Shown: in pieces, positions 1-7,654 of the stretch
Layout: each line of letters starts with the position of its first letter
Position numbering within the stretch: the stretch's first letter is position 1
From: Bacillota bacterium
Lineage (GTDB): Bacteria; Bacillota; Clostridia; Acetivibrionales; DSM-1351
Direction: 5' to 3'
NCBI GenBank assembly: GCA_023393115.1
Contig: JAEWMS010000077.1
Span: forward strand, 1 to 64,000
Length of the DNA stretch: 64,000 nt
The notes under the pieces: model-generated
Seen by the model: only the letters and a program-made list of their open reading frames with translations
Database searches by the model: none
Told to the model about the DNA's origin: nothing
Position numbers and translations under genes: made by a program

Positions 1-31
1 GTTCTTTGGAATTATTATTGAGTCCTTTACA

Positions 32-50
32 ATGTACACATTGTGTACAT
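32..50. repeat. Perfect palindrome, operator-like
   Basis: A 9-bp perfect inverted repeat (ATGTACACA / TGTGTACAT) around a single central base. The form is that of a dimeric repressor site, but no promoter or gene start adjoins it inside the window, so its role is unknown. Confidence 0.4.
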
Positions 51-65
51 ACATTTGCATGTATT

Positions 66-570
66 TGTCACTGTTTACTTTTCAAAGTCCATACCTTAAA
101 AGCGTTGTTTATACTGCTTTTCAAGGTTTGCACATCGCTTATCGCGACGGCTTAATTATGTTACCATGTCGCTGTAATTATGTCAACACTTTTTATTTCT
201 TAATTTCTGGTAATCATCATTGCCTCACTGGGCGATTTATACACCTTAAATCGAGCCGTTTAAGTGTTGCCGTCGTTAACAGCTTGACTATGTTAACATG
301 CTTGCTACCACTCTGTCAACACTTTTTTATTTCTCAATTTATGGTAGCTATTGTTTCCCATACCGGGTAATCTGTATACCTTAAACCGAGCTGTTTAAGT
401 GTTTCCGTCATTGACAGCTTGACTATGTTAACACGCTTGCTATCCCTTTGTCAACACTTTTATTTTCTCAATTTATGGTAGTTGGTATTGCCTTAATTGG
501 GTATCCACCATTACCATAAGCCGAGCTTTTAAGCGTCGTCGTCGTTGATAGCTTCGTTAGTATAGCATCA
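66..570. repeat. Degenerate tandem repeat of about 134 bp, 3-4 copies
   Basis: Three clear copies begin at the shared string TGTCAACAC (181, 314 and 449; spacing 133 and 135), and a weaker copy begins near 66. All keep a T-rich run, an AATTT-ATGGTA block, a CTTAAA/TTTAAG-type hairpin and a TTGAC-ATGTTAACA block. Read on the minus strand, each junction resembles a sigma-A promoter: TTGACA, 17 bp, then TTAACA or TAACAT (-35 at 454-449, 319-314 and 186-181). The rightmost copy instead ends in an extended -10, TGCTATACT, at 567-559. The bodies can fold with base changes that keep pairing. No convincing protein is encoded. It could be an array of small-RNA units or of regulator sites; orientation is not settled. 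Confidence 0.75.
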
Positions 571-694
571 TTAATGGTTTAAATTCAAACATTAATTCTA
601 CTGTATTTTCTAAATATTCTAATTTACCGATAATATGCTCATAAATCAGGGTAAAATCCTAATGTTTTTTAACTATTCCTAATTAATAAGACCA

Positions 695-1226
695 TTATTC
701 CATCATTGCTGTAGCCATTTGACTTATCACTTTCCGCTTTTCCATAGTTTTATCAAACATCTCGTTTAATACAGGCGGAATTCCTTCATTGATGACCTTT
801 ACACCTTCCTCCTAATCCCACCTCTTGTTGCAACTCTGGATATTACATCCTAAAAATTCATTCTCTTATCCAACATTAGTTTAGCTGTACCGTAAAGTGT
901 GTATAATAGCACCTCTTCAATTTCTTTACGTTCAAAGCTGGATGTATGTTTTTCAGCAGCATTAGCAAAATTGCTAAAAACTGCTGATATTAGGCCCGGT
1001 GCACAGCTAGTAAGTTCCGAAATGAATCCGAAATCTTTCTCTTGGATATACTTGACCCTACTTATGTTATTTAGTAATCTCTCAATCAACTCCATATCTT
1101 TTACTGAGACCTTTTCATTATGACAGATTGGGGTAATACCTTTTGGCTAATTGGTGTTGAGTCTAACAAAGTACTCACCAGCATTTTTGCCATACTCCCA
1201 AAACCTATAAATCCCAAATTAGTCAA
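695..1226 (-). pseudogene. Broken pyrroline-5-carboxylate reductase (ProC/ComER-like) gene
   Basis: Conceptual translation in shifting frames gives the P5C reductase family plan. A TTG start with a good AAGGAGA site begins an N-terminal NADP-binding motif (GFIGFGSMAKML). About 24 codons in, the reading jumps straight to the C-terminal dimerisation region (GITPICHNE..., then ELTSCAPGLISAVF), so roughly a third of the gene is deleted. An in-frame TAG follows LDKRMNF at about 850. The frame shifts again after ISRVATRGGI near 815, and the familiar tail VINEGIPPVLNEMFDKTMEKR ends at 695. The span is about 530 bp against about 810 for a whole gene. It cannot make an active enzyme. Identification rests on motif order; ProC and ComER-like paralogues cannot be told apart here. 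Confidence 0.75.
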
Positions 1227-1256
1227 AATGAAGTTCTCCTTACTGTTAAATCATTA

Positions 1257-1703
1257 TTATATAAGTAGTTCACCTAGTCTTTTGTTGAAATGTTCCATGT
1301 GCTTTTCTAAATGTATATAATATTGACGGATAATTTCTTCCAGTGTTATTGAGTTGTCTTCATCCTTGACCCATAAATTCTGTAAATGTTCACTTTTAAT
1401 TCCATTAATAATGTTTAGTATTAGGCCATTGTAGTGATACCACAGAGTAACAAGAAATTCCCAATCAAAATTATTGTACTTTTGAACTCTGATCCATTGT
1501 TCACAATCGTATTGAGGGAAATCAAGCAGATCAGATATTTGAAGCCTTACAATTCGCTGATGATTATTTGAGGCAGAATCAATCAAATGTCCGATTATTT
1601 CTTTCAATGACCACTTATCTTCAGATAATTTCACCTTTGTTATTTCCGAGTCAATTGATTTAAAATACTCATAAAAATTATCTATAATCTCTTTATAATT
1701 CAT
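1257..1703 (-). CDS. DinB-like domain protein
   Basis: A 148-residue protein matching the DinB/YfiT four-helix-bundle superfamily in length and layout. The N-terminal segment has the characteristic W-S-L-K-E-I-I-G-H-L pattern with His39. A C-terminal helix carries His131 and His135 spaced as HxxxH. In this superfamily three histidines bind a divalent metal, and some members are thiol-dependent S-transferases; the substrate here is unknown. It starts at ATG behind GGAGG and follows the methyltransferase gene on the same strand. A short hairpin (1718-1736) lies directly before its ribosome binding site, which may tune its translation within the pair. Confidence 0.8.
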   Translation of the reverse strand: MNYKEIIDNFYEYFKSIDSEITKVKLSEDKWSLKEIIGHLIDSASNNHQRIVRLQISDLLDFPQYDCEQWIRVQKYNNFDWEFLVTLWYHYNGLILNIINGIKSEHLQNLWVKDEDNSITLEEIIRQYYIHLEKHMEHFNKRLGELLI

Positions 1704-1717
1704 AATATTAACCTCCT

Positions 1718-1736
1718 AAGCCACCAAAGGTGGCTT
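1718..1736 (-). other. Hairpin abutting the DinB-gene ribosome binding site
   Basis: An 8-bp perfect stem (AAGCCACC/GGTGGCTT) with a 3-base loop, directly upstream of the AGGAGG of the DinB-like gene. There is no T-tract, so it is not a canonical terminator. A role in mRNA stability or translation is possible but unproven. Confidence 0.45.
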
Positions 1737-1816
1737 TGAGCCGCTTTTGTGCTACAAAATGTAATATATATATATCCTTTATCGCAATGGAGTGAATAAA
1801 GGAGAATTTTTTCAAA

Positions 1817-2611
1817 CTAATCATCCTTTCTTCCCACATATAGCAAATGTTCACATGAACCAAATAATTTTTCGTTGTCAGATATCCTATAGAATAGATC
1901 AATCCATTCCTGAAAGGCTTCTTCAGAAAGCCGCATTAGTGCTGGTTCAATAAGAGCTCCCATGCCTTCTGTGGCCATTAGCTTTAGTTTTGAAACCTTA
2001 AAATCCTTTAGTAAATCATCAATGTTGTCAGGATTAATAAAGTATGCATCTGTAAAACCGAAACTATTATCGTTTTTTCCATCAGTAAGGTAGTTCAAAA
2101 GCCTTGATTTACTGTTCGATATAGATTCAAGGTCATATTTAAGGCAATCAATTATGGGAGCGTATGCTGATATAAATGAAATAACAATGATTCCGCCGGG
2201 TTTAAGCTTGTCTAAGCACTGCTTTAAGGCTTTTGTTCGTTCCTCTTCCTGTAGCAGGTGATACATTGGCCCCATGCAAAGTACTGCATCATAAAGCCTG
2301 TTTGTAATTAACCTGTCCAGTTCCAATACATCTCCTTGTACAATGCCATCCAACACAACACCGGCATTAGCTGCATTTTTTTCAGCCTGCTTAACAAGTT
2401 CTTCTGATAAATCAAATAGAGTTACCTTGTGACCTTGTTCGCTTAAAAATATACTGTATCTGCCAGGTCCTCCTCCAACATCAAGAATTTCAGAGTTACT
2501 GTCAATAAATTCACCGAGCGCCCGCTTTGTCATTTCGAACTCAATCCGGTGTCTTTCCAACCTGGACCACTCATCGTATTCAAAATTATAGTATTCTTTA
2601 ACTGTTCCCAT
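1817..2611 (-). CDS. Class I SAM-dependent methyltransferase
   Basis: A 264-residue Rossmann-fold methyltransferase. Motif I (ILDVGGGPG, about residues 42-50) binds S-adenosylmethionine. It is followed by an acidic residue ending the second strand (TLFDLS) and by GDVLELD, YDAVLCMGPMYHL and LKPGGIIVISF, the usual order in the UbiE/Methyltransf_11-25 group. The methyl acceptor cannot be read from the sequence. The ATG used here lies 6 bases after GGGGGTG; an in-frame GTG three codons upstream would sit inside that site and is less likely. The DinB-like gene follows on the same strand, and a terminator-like hairpin separates it from the upstream oxidoreductase gene. Confidence 0.85.
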   Translation of the reverse strand: MGTVKEYYNFEYDEWSRLERHRIEFEMTKRALGEFIDSNSEILDVGGGPGRYSIFLSEQGHKVTLFDLSEELVKQAEKNAANAGVVLDGIVQGDVLELDRLITNRLYDAVLCMGPMYHLLQEEERTKALKQCLDKLKPGGIIVISFISAYAPIIDCLKYDLESISNSKSRLLNYLTDGKNDNSFGFTDAYFINPDNIDDLLKDFKVSKLKLMATEGMGALIEPALMRLSEEAFQEWIDLFYRISDNEKLFGSCEHLLYVGRKDD

Positions 2612-2634
2612 ATTTGTCACCCCCTAAATATTAA

Positions 2635-2664
2635 ACCCCACAGAATCATATGACTCCGTGGGGT
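2635..2664 (-). terminator. Terminator-like hairpin after the Gfo/Idh gene
   Basis: The stem ACCCCAC/GTGGGGT, extended with mismatches around a CATATG core, is followed on the minus strand by TTTAATATTT. The T-tract is imperfect, so termination may be partial, allowing some read-through into the methyltransferase gene. Confidence 0.55.
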
Positions 2665-2802
2665 AACTTTAACAGCTTAGAGTACTACCTATTCCGAAAT
2701 CTGCAAGTAACAAATTTAGTTTTAAGTATTTTTACATATATTTTCCAAATTGTCAACTTATTTTAGTATTAATTGATCTCTTTTTATTAGATTGATTAAT
2801 GA

Positions 2803-3780
2803 TTACTTATTTATAAATATCTGTTTTAAAGCTTCATCAATAACCTTTGCATTATTAATTGAATCCTCGAAACTTACAAATGGCTTTTCTCCTTGTAATA
2901 TACATCTTCCGAATTGTTCAACCTCAAGCATATAGTTATCAGGACATTGGACAATAACCTCTTCTGTTCCTGAATCCTTCTTTATAATTATTTTGGTTTC
3001 TCCTTTTGCGTTAAAAAAAACTGGAACTGAAATAATTCCCTTTTCGCCTGCAATGGTATATTCGCATCTGCTTGAACAGCGGAAAGAACAATAGGATACT
3101 GCCTTAATACCTCCATCGAACTCCATTACTATGCAGCTGCTTTCATCCACACCGGATTTCTCCCCGATTTCACCTGTAGCATAAATGGATTTGGGGTCAG
3201 CACCTATTATATACCTAATGATATTAATGTTATAGCAACCCACGTCATAGGTAGCTCCACCAGCCAAGCTACTTGATAATCTAACATTTTCCAAGTCATT
3301 AAGAATGAAGCTGAAATGTGACTCCATGAATTTAATCTTACCGATTTCTCCGTTGTCAACCAATTCCTTAACTTTTAAAGTAAGTGGACTATGTCTATAG
3401 GCAAATGCTTCCATAAGCAGGACACCGTTTTTATCACAAATTTCCTTCATAAGCTTTGTTTCCTCAGTGGAAATTCCCATTGGTTTTTCACAAAGTATAT
3501 GCTTTTTCTTCTCGGCTGCTTTTTTAGTCCATTCAAAATGCAGCCCGTTTGGAAGTGGTATATATACGGCATCTACTTCAGGGTCATCCAGGAGTTCATC
3601 GTAACTTTGATACGCCTTTACAGGGTTAAACTTTCCCCTGAACTCTTCCAGCTTCTCTTTTCCCCTGCTTGATATTGCGTACAATTGAGCGTTATTTGCG
3701 CCTAAAATTCCGGGAATAACGGATGATTCGGCAATTCCGGCACAGCTGATAATACCCCAGTTTACTTTTGTCTTGTTCAT
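2803..3780 (-). CDS. Gfo/Idh/MocA family NAD(P)-dependent oxidoreductase
   Basis: A 325-residue protein with the two-domain plan of the glucose-fructose oxidoreductase/inositol dehydrogenase/MocA family. An N-terminal Rossmann domain (WGIISCAGIAE, where the usual glycines are Ser and Ala) is followed by the hallmark HILCEKP motif (EKP at residues 98-100) holding the catalytic lysine. The C-terminal alpha/beta domain carries GGATYDVGCY, the helix that supplies catalytic Asp/Tyr-type residues. Members oxidise or reduce sugars, inositols or dihydrodiols; this one most resembles the dihydrodiol-dehydrogenase-like branch, substrate unknown. ATG lies after GAGGAAAATACT. It sits 95 bp downstream of the ABC exporter gene, perhaps in one transcript. 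Confidence 0.85.
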   Translation of the reverse strand: MNKTKVNWGIISCAGIAESSVIPGILGANNAQLYAISSRGKEKLEEFRGKFNPVKAYQSYDELLDDPEVDAVYIPLPNGLHFEWTKKAAEKKKHILCEKPMGISTEETKLMKEICDKNGVLLMEAFAYRHSPLTLKVKELVDNGEIGKIKFMESHFSFILNDLENVRLSSSLAGGATYDVGCYNINIIRYIIGADPKSIYATGEIGEKSGVDESSCIVMEFDGGIKAVSYCSFRCSSRCEYTIAGEKGIISVPVFFNAKGETKIIIKKDSGTEEVIVQCPDNYMLEVEQFGRCILQGEKPFVSFEDSINNAKVIDEALKQIFINK

Positions 3781-3875
3781 AGTATTTTCCTCTTTCCTAA
3801 ATTAGTAATTATGATTGGTATATCTGTCTGCATGATTAATAAAATATCTACTATAATTATTTTATATAAAACATA

Positions 3876-5711
3876 CTATGCCTGTACAGTCATTTTATGA
3901 TTTTTTAGTGACATTTCTTGTTCATTTATTATCCTGTCCACTTCAGTAACCTGGCCTGTCTGTATTCTCCACTGTTTTGCATATATTTGATTTTTCTCAA
4001 GTAATTCTTCATGTGTACCATGTTCAGCAATTGATCCGTTATCCAGAACTACTATTTTATCCGCCTTTCTTATGGTCGAAAGACGATGAGCAATAATTAT
4101 CAGCGTTTTTTTCCTGCATAGTCTGTCAATTGAAAGTTGAATTGAAGCTTCGGTTTCATTATCCAATGCAGAAGTCGCTTCATCTAGAATAATAATAGGT
4201 GAGTTTTTTAGTATGGCTCTAGCAATTGATAGCCTTTGACGTTGCCCGCCTGAAAGGCTCTGTCCCTTTTCGCCAATAACGGTATCATAACCATTAGGTA
4301 ATTTCATTATAAACTCATGGGCCTCAGCCATTTGTGCAGCCTTCAAAATATCGTCACTATTTGCATATGAACACCCATAACAAATGTTTTCTCTAATTGT
4401 GCCTGGGAATATGTATATGTCTTGACTAATATATGCAATGGACCCTCGTAATTCCTTGAGCCTATATTTCTTAATATCTACATCATTTAGCAAAATATTA
4501 CCCTCGGTAACGTCATAAAAGCGTAATAGCAATTTTAGTAATGTACTTTTACCCGAACCGGTTGAACCCACAATTCCTACAGTTTCTCCATGCATAATCT
4601 TTAGGTTAATGTTCTTTATTACTTCCTTCCGTGAGCTATAACCGAAGGTTACATCATTGTATGAAATGCTGCTTGAAAGCTTGGTTTTATCAATTAATCC
4701 GTCTCCATCATGAATTACCGGTTTTGATGCATTTATTTGAGAAATCCTCTTAACACATACTTTCGCCTGTTGGTATGAATCAAATAGCTGCCCTGCTGAT
4801 ACCAGAGGCCAGAAAATTCTCTCAGACATATACATTAAAGTCGCAAATACTCCAGCATTTATTTGTCCTGAAAGTACTAATGAACCGCTGATTATCAATA
4901 TAATCGTGTAGCCTATAGCTATTATCATTCTGATTATGGGAATAAAAGCCGAGTTCGCCGTTATAGCCTTTTTACTGCTTTCGAGATATTCATTGCTTAA
5001 TTCTTCTATTCTCTTATTCTCATAGTCTTCGGTTGAGTAACTTTTTATAGTAGAGATACCATCAAGATTGTTTATAAGCTGAGCATTTATTTTTGCAGAT
5101 ACATCCCTTACCTTTGAGTACTTAGGCTCAATAATTTTCTGATATTTTTTTGATACAATGATAATAAACGGCATAGGTAAAACAATAAGCCAGACCATAC
5201 TTTTAATTGAAAGGAAAAAAATAATACCAACTAACATAAAATTTGTAATGAATTGAATTATCTGATGTAAGCCTGAATCAAGAAATATCTGTAATTGACT
5301 TATATCACTGTTAATTATGTTTGCCAGGTAACCGATTTTATTCTCTTCAAAATAGGCCATGTCCTGTGTTTGAACATTCATATAGGTTTCTGTTCTTAAT
5401 TGATGCTGCAAGTGTTGAGAGATATTTTTCCAAAGTACATTAGAAGCAAAATCACTTAAGGATTCTATACTGTAAATAAGTATTGTTAATAATGAAATAA
5501 ATATTAGTTGCGCTCGTAAAGATGCAATACCAAAACTGGCAATAAAAGAATTTTCCCCTGAAACAACCAGATCAATAACTATTCCTATCAGAATTGGAGG
5601 TCCCAGATCTGCCAATTTGTTAATACACGAGCATATTGTAGCTAGTGCCATTTTCTTCCTTATATGCTTGATTCTTTTTAAATATAACCATAATGTTTCT
5701 TCTCTTTTCAC
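3876..5711 (-). CDS. ABC exporter, fused permease and ATPase
   Basis: A half-transporter of about 611 residues that would work as a dimer in the membrane. The first 320 residues hold the six-helix ABC transporter type 1 domain. The ATPase domain follows, with Walker A GSTGSGKS (about 382-389), signature LSGGQRQR (about 486) and Walker B IIILDEATSALD, followed by the H-loop AHRLS. The family (MsbA/LmrA type) exports lipids, drugs or peptides; the substrate is not evident. The GTG start chosen has AAGGGA 9 bases upstream; a TTG three codons earlier touches that site. It is transcribed away from the adjacent AraC-type gene, which may regulate it. Confidence 0.9.
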   Translation of the reverse strand: MKREETLWLYLKRIKHIRKKMALATICSCINKLADLGPPILIGIVIDLVVSGENSFIASFGIASLRAQLIFISLLTILIYSIESLSDFASNVLWKNISQHLQHQLRTETYMNVQTQDMAYFEENKIGYLANIINSDISQLQIFLDSGLHQIIQFITNFMLVGIIFFLSIKSMVWLIVLPMPFIIIVSKKYQKIIEPKYSKVRDVSAKINAQLINNLDGISTIKSYSTEDYENKRIEELSNEYLESSKKAITANSAFIPIIRMIIAIGYTIILIISGSLVLSGQINAGVFATLMYMSERIFWPLVSAGQLFDSYQQAKVCVKRISQINASKPVIHDGDGLIDKTKLSSSISYNDVTFGYSSRKEVIKNINLKIMHGETVGIVGSTGSGKSTLLKLLLRFYDVTEGNILLNDVDIKKYRLKELRGSIAYISQDIYIFPGTIRENICYGCSYANSDDILKAAQMAEAHEFIMKLPNGYDTVIGEKGQSLSGGQRQRLSIARAILKNSPIIILDEATSALDNETEASIQLSIDRLCRKKTLIIIAHRLSTIRKADKIVVLDNGSIAEHGTHEELLEKNQIYAKQWRIQTGQVTEVDRIINEQEMSLKNHKMTVQA

Positions 5712-5865
5712 GTCAATCAATCCCTTCTTATGCTCTGATTGAACATTACTGTGTACACATATAATATTTACAATCTATTCTATAAATAGTATTATATCTC
5801 TATACTGGCATTTTTCATTAACAATGTTGCTCTGTATTAGCACAATATTGATTTGGAGGAACCAT

Positions 5866-6729
5866 TTGGATACCCTGGCATTATACAAACAAGTTAATAT
5901 TGCTGACAATGAATTTCCTGTTCAGATTACAAAATGCTTTTACTATGAACCAGGTCCATCAATGGATTTCCACTGGCATAATCATATGCAGTTCTATTTT
6001 TTTACTAATGGCACAGGAAAAATACATCTAGAGGGTAAGGATATCCCCGTTACAGCAAATGACACAATAATTATTAATAGTAATGAACTACATTATATGG
6101 AAAATCTCTGTACTAATCTCCAAGTTACGATTGTAAGAATTGATTTTTCAACCTTAACTTCAAATGAGCTTGATCTTTGTCACTTAAAATACATAACTCC
6201 TATTACGCAGAATTTAGTTATATTTGACAATAAAATCAATGATTCAGCTTTTCGAAACTGCTTAAAAAACATTATTGACGAATATGAAAATAGAAATGAA
6301 TTCAGTGGATTGGCCTTCAAAACATTTGCTTATCAGATATTACTTATAATGTTTAAAAATCATTGCATAAAGATTCTGAATGGGAAGGAATCTATTGAGA
6401 AGATAAACAGGTTAAATCAATTTAAATGTGTGTTTGATTTTATTCAATCCCAATATCATGAAAAAATTACACTTGATCAGCTTGCAGAAATGATGCATGT
6501 AAGCCGCCACCATTTCTGCAGACTTTTCAAGAATTTTACCGGGTATTCTCCTATAGATTACATAAATCGAATAAGAATTGAGAAAGCATACTTACTGTTA
6601 AGGCAAGGCAATCTAAATATAACTGAAGTAGCACTTTCTACAGGGTTTGACGATGCTAATTATTTTAGCAGATTGTTTAAGTATTACAAAAAATTGAGTC
6701 CGTCGAAGGTACTGAAACGCGAGACTTAG
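5866..6729 (+). CDS. AraC family transcriptional regulator
   Basis: A 287-residue regulator. The N-terminal half is cupin-like and begins near the HWHNHMQFYFF strand, a typical ligand-sensing fold for this family. The C-terminal 100 residues are a double helix-turn-helix with LAEMMHVSRHHFCRLFKNFTG and the family end pattern VALSTGFDDANYFSRLFKYYKKLSPSKV. It starts at TTG, 5 bases after GGAGGA; longer in-frame starts lack a site. Divergent arrangement with the ABC exporter over a 150-bp shared region suggests that exporter and perhaps the oxidoreductase downstream of it are its targets. Ligand unknown. Confidence 0.9.
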   Translation: MDTLALYKQVNIADNEFPVQITKCFYYEPGPSMDFHWHNHMQFYFFTNGTGKIHLEGKDIPVTANDTIIINSNELHYMENLCTNLQVTIVRIDFSTLTSNELDLCHLKYITPITQNLVIFDNKINDSAFRNCLKNIIDEYENRNEFSGLAFKTFAYQILLIMFKNHCIKILNGKESIEKINRLNQFKCVFDFIQSQYHEKITLDQLAEMMHVSRHHFCRLFKNFTGYSPIDYINRIRIEKAYLLLRQGNLNITEVALSTGFDDANYFSRLFKYYKKLSPSKVLKRET

Positions 6730-6733
6730 TCGA

Positions 6734-6770
6734 ATACCCTCACTTCTTTTTTTGCCTTCTCTTGTCATCA
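6734..6770. repeat. 37-bp imperfect direct repeat, left copy
   Basis: It matches 7464-7500 at 31 of 37 positions without a gap. The right copy is the 3' end of the deacetylase gene (minus strand). On the minus strand the left copy reads D-D-K-R-R-Q-K-K-K-stop, against D-D-Q-G-R-Q-Q-K-K-stop in the deacetylase. It looks like the tail of a lost paralogue or duplication, and the two copies frame the two small genes between them. Confidence 0.6.
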
Positions 6771-6918
6771 TTCTACCTAGGACCTTCATAGTAATTTATA
6801 CCTACAACCGCAAAATCTGTCATTTTTGTATATTGTTTTACTAAATTTTTACCGATATATTTCTTGCTTTACTTACATAATTAACCGTTTTTATAAGTAA
6901 CTATAATGGAGGTAGTTT

Positions 6919-7245
6919 ATGGCACGTTATATTAGTGAAATTGCAACTACAAAGGACATTAATACAGCAAGATTTGTGGCCGAAGATTTTTTTAATAAGG
7001 AAGGTTTCACAAAAACGAACTATCAGGGTGAAGAAGTTTGGAAGAAAGGTGTTGGACTTCTGACAGCACCCCAGTTTATCAAAATTACATATACAGAAGG
7101 TAAAATATACTTACAGGCTTGGCTGAAGTTTGCCCTTTTGCCAGGAGTTTACCTTGGGGAAATGGGAATTACGGGCTTCTTTGGTTTTGCATTGAAAAAA
7201 ATGCTGGCCTCAAGAGTTAAAACACTTGAAACGCTGATAAAGTAA
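6919..7245 (+). CDS. Conserved-looking small protein, function unknown
   Basis: A 108-residue protein that I do not recognise by name. ATG follows GGAGGTAG at good spacing. The first 60 residues look like a mixed alpha/beta unit (SEIATTKDINTARFVAEDFF, then alternating strands). A hydrophobic C-terminal part (FALLPGVYLGEMGITGFFGFAL) is Gly-rich and may contact or insert in the membrane. Its stop lies 22 bp before the next small gene, with a GGAGAG site between, so the two are probably co-transcribed. Both sit inside the 37-bp direct repeats. Codon use and ribosome site support a real gene. Confidence 0.7.
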   Translation: MARYISEIATTKDINTARFVAEDFFNKEGFTKTNYQGEEVWKKGVGLLTAPQFIKITYTEGKIYLQAWLKFALLPGVYLGEMGITGFFGFALKKMLASRVKTLETLIK

Positions 7246-7267
7246 ATGTTCAAAAGGAGAGAAAATA

Positions 7268-7654
7268 ATGATTGAACCTCAAAATAATACCGGACAAATA
7301 AAATTGCATGATCCAACAGGCAAAGCTACAGCAGCTCTGGTACTTGGTCTTGTTGGATTAATCGCCTGGATTATTCCTCTGGTCGGAATTATTGTTACAA
7401 TTATCGGAATAACAATGGCCATTTCCGGTATGAAGTCTTCCAAAAAGGGAATTGCAACATACTATACCCTCACTTTTTCTGCTGCCTTCCCTGGTCATCA
7501 ATGTAATAGTTCCCCCTCATTATCAGTTCAGAAACAGGAACAAAGTTCAGACCTTTTGCCTTTAACTCTGATATTATCTGTGGCAAGAGTTCTACAGTAT
7601 ACTGTGTATCATTATGGAAAAGGATTATTGCACCGGATTTTGTTTTCTTTATAA
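7268..7654 (+). CDS. DUF4190-like membrane protein with replaced C terminus
   Basis: The first 64 residues match the start of small DUF4190-type membrane proteins. A hydrophilic leader is followed by two hydrophobic segments (ATAALVLGLVGLIAWIIP and IIVTIIGITMAI) and the conserved turn SGMKSSKKGIAT. After that a second pair of helices beginning AGLVLS is expected. Instead, from about base 7459 the frame runs into the 3' end of the convergent deacetylase gene and encodes about 65 residues unrelated to the family. The gene therefore seems truncated by a rearrangement and overlaps its neighbour by 185 bp. A shortened membrane protein may still be made. ATG follows GGAGAG. Confidence 0.55.
   Translation: MIEPQNNTGQIKLHDPTGKATAALVLGLVGLIAWIIPLVGIIVTIIGITMAISGMKSSKKGIATYYTLTFSAAFPGHQCNSSPSLSVQKQEQSSDLLPLTLILSVARVLQYTVYHYGKGLLHRILFSL
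7464..7500. repeat. 37-bp imperfect direct repeat, right copy
   Basis: Partner of 6734-6770 (31 of 37 identical, same orientation, 730 bp apart). It contains the last codons and stop of the deacetylase gene, and it lies at the point where the DUF4190-like frame loses similarity to its family. Confidence 0.6.

Noticed and set aside
32..370. A 112-codon open frame on the plus strand through the repeat array
   Set aside because: It follows the repeats, has no ribosome binding site and gives a cysteine/leucine-rich product with no domain; it is best explained by the repeat itself.
66..570. CRISPR array
   Set aside because: The repeat unit is about 134 bp and degenerate, without short identical repeats and unique spacers, and no cas genes are present.
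557..658. A 33-codon open frame on the minus strand (begins DFTLIYEHIIGKLEYLE)
   Set aside because: Residue use looks protein-like, but there is no start, no site and no recognisable family; it may be a decayed gene end but cannot be supported.
3391..3672. Plus-strand open frame inside the oxidoreductase gene, and many similar ones elsewhere
   Set aside because: These are antisense shadows of well-supported genes, without sites or domains.
6780..6840. A 16-codon minus-strand frame (MTDFAVVGINYYEGPR)
   Set aside because: No ribosome binding site and no conserved context; probably chance or part of the decayed deacetylase-like tail.
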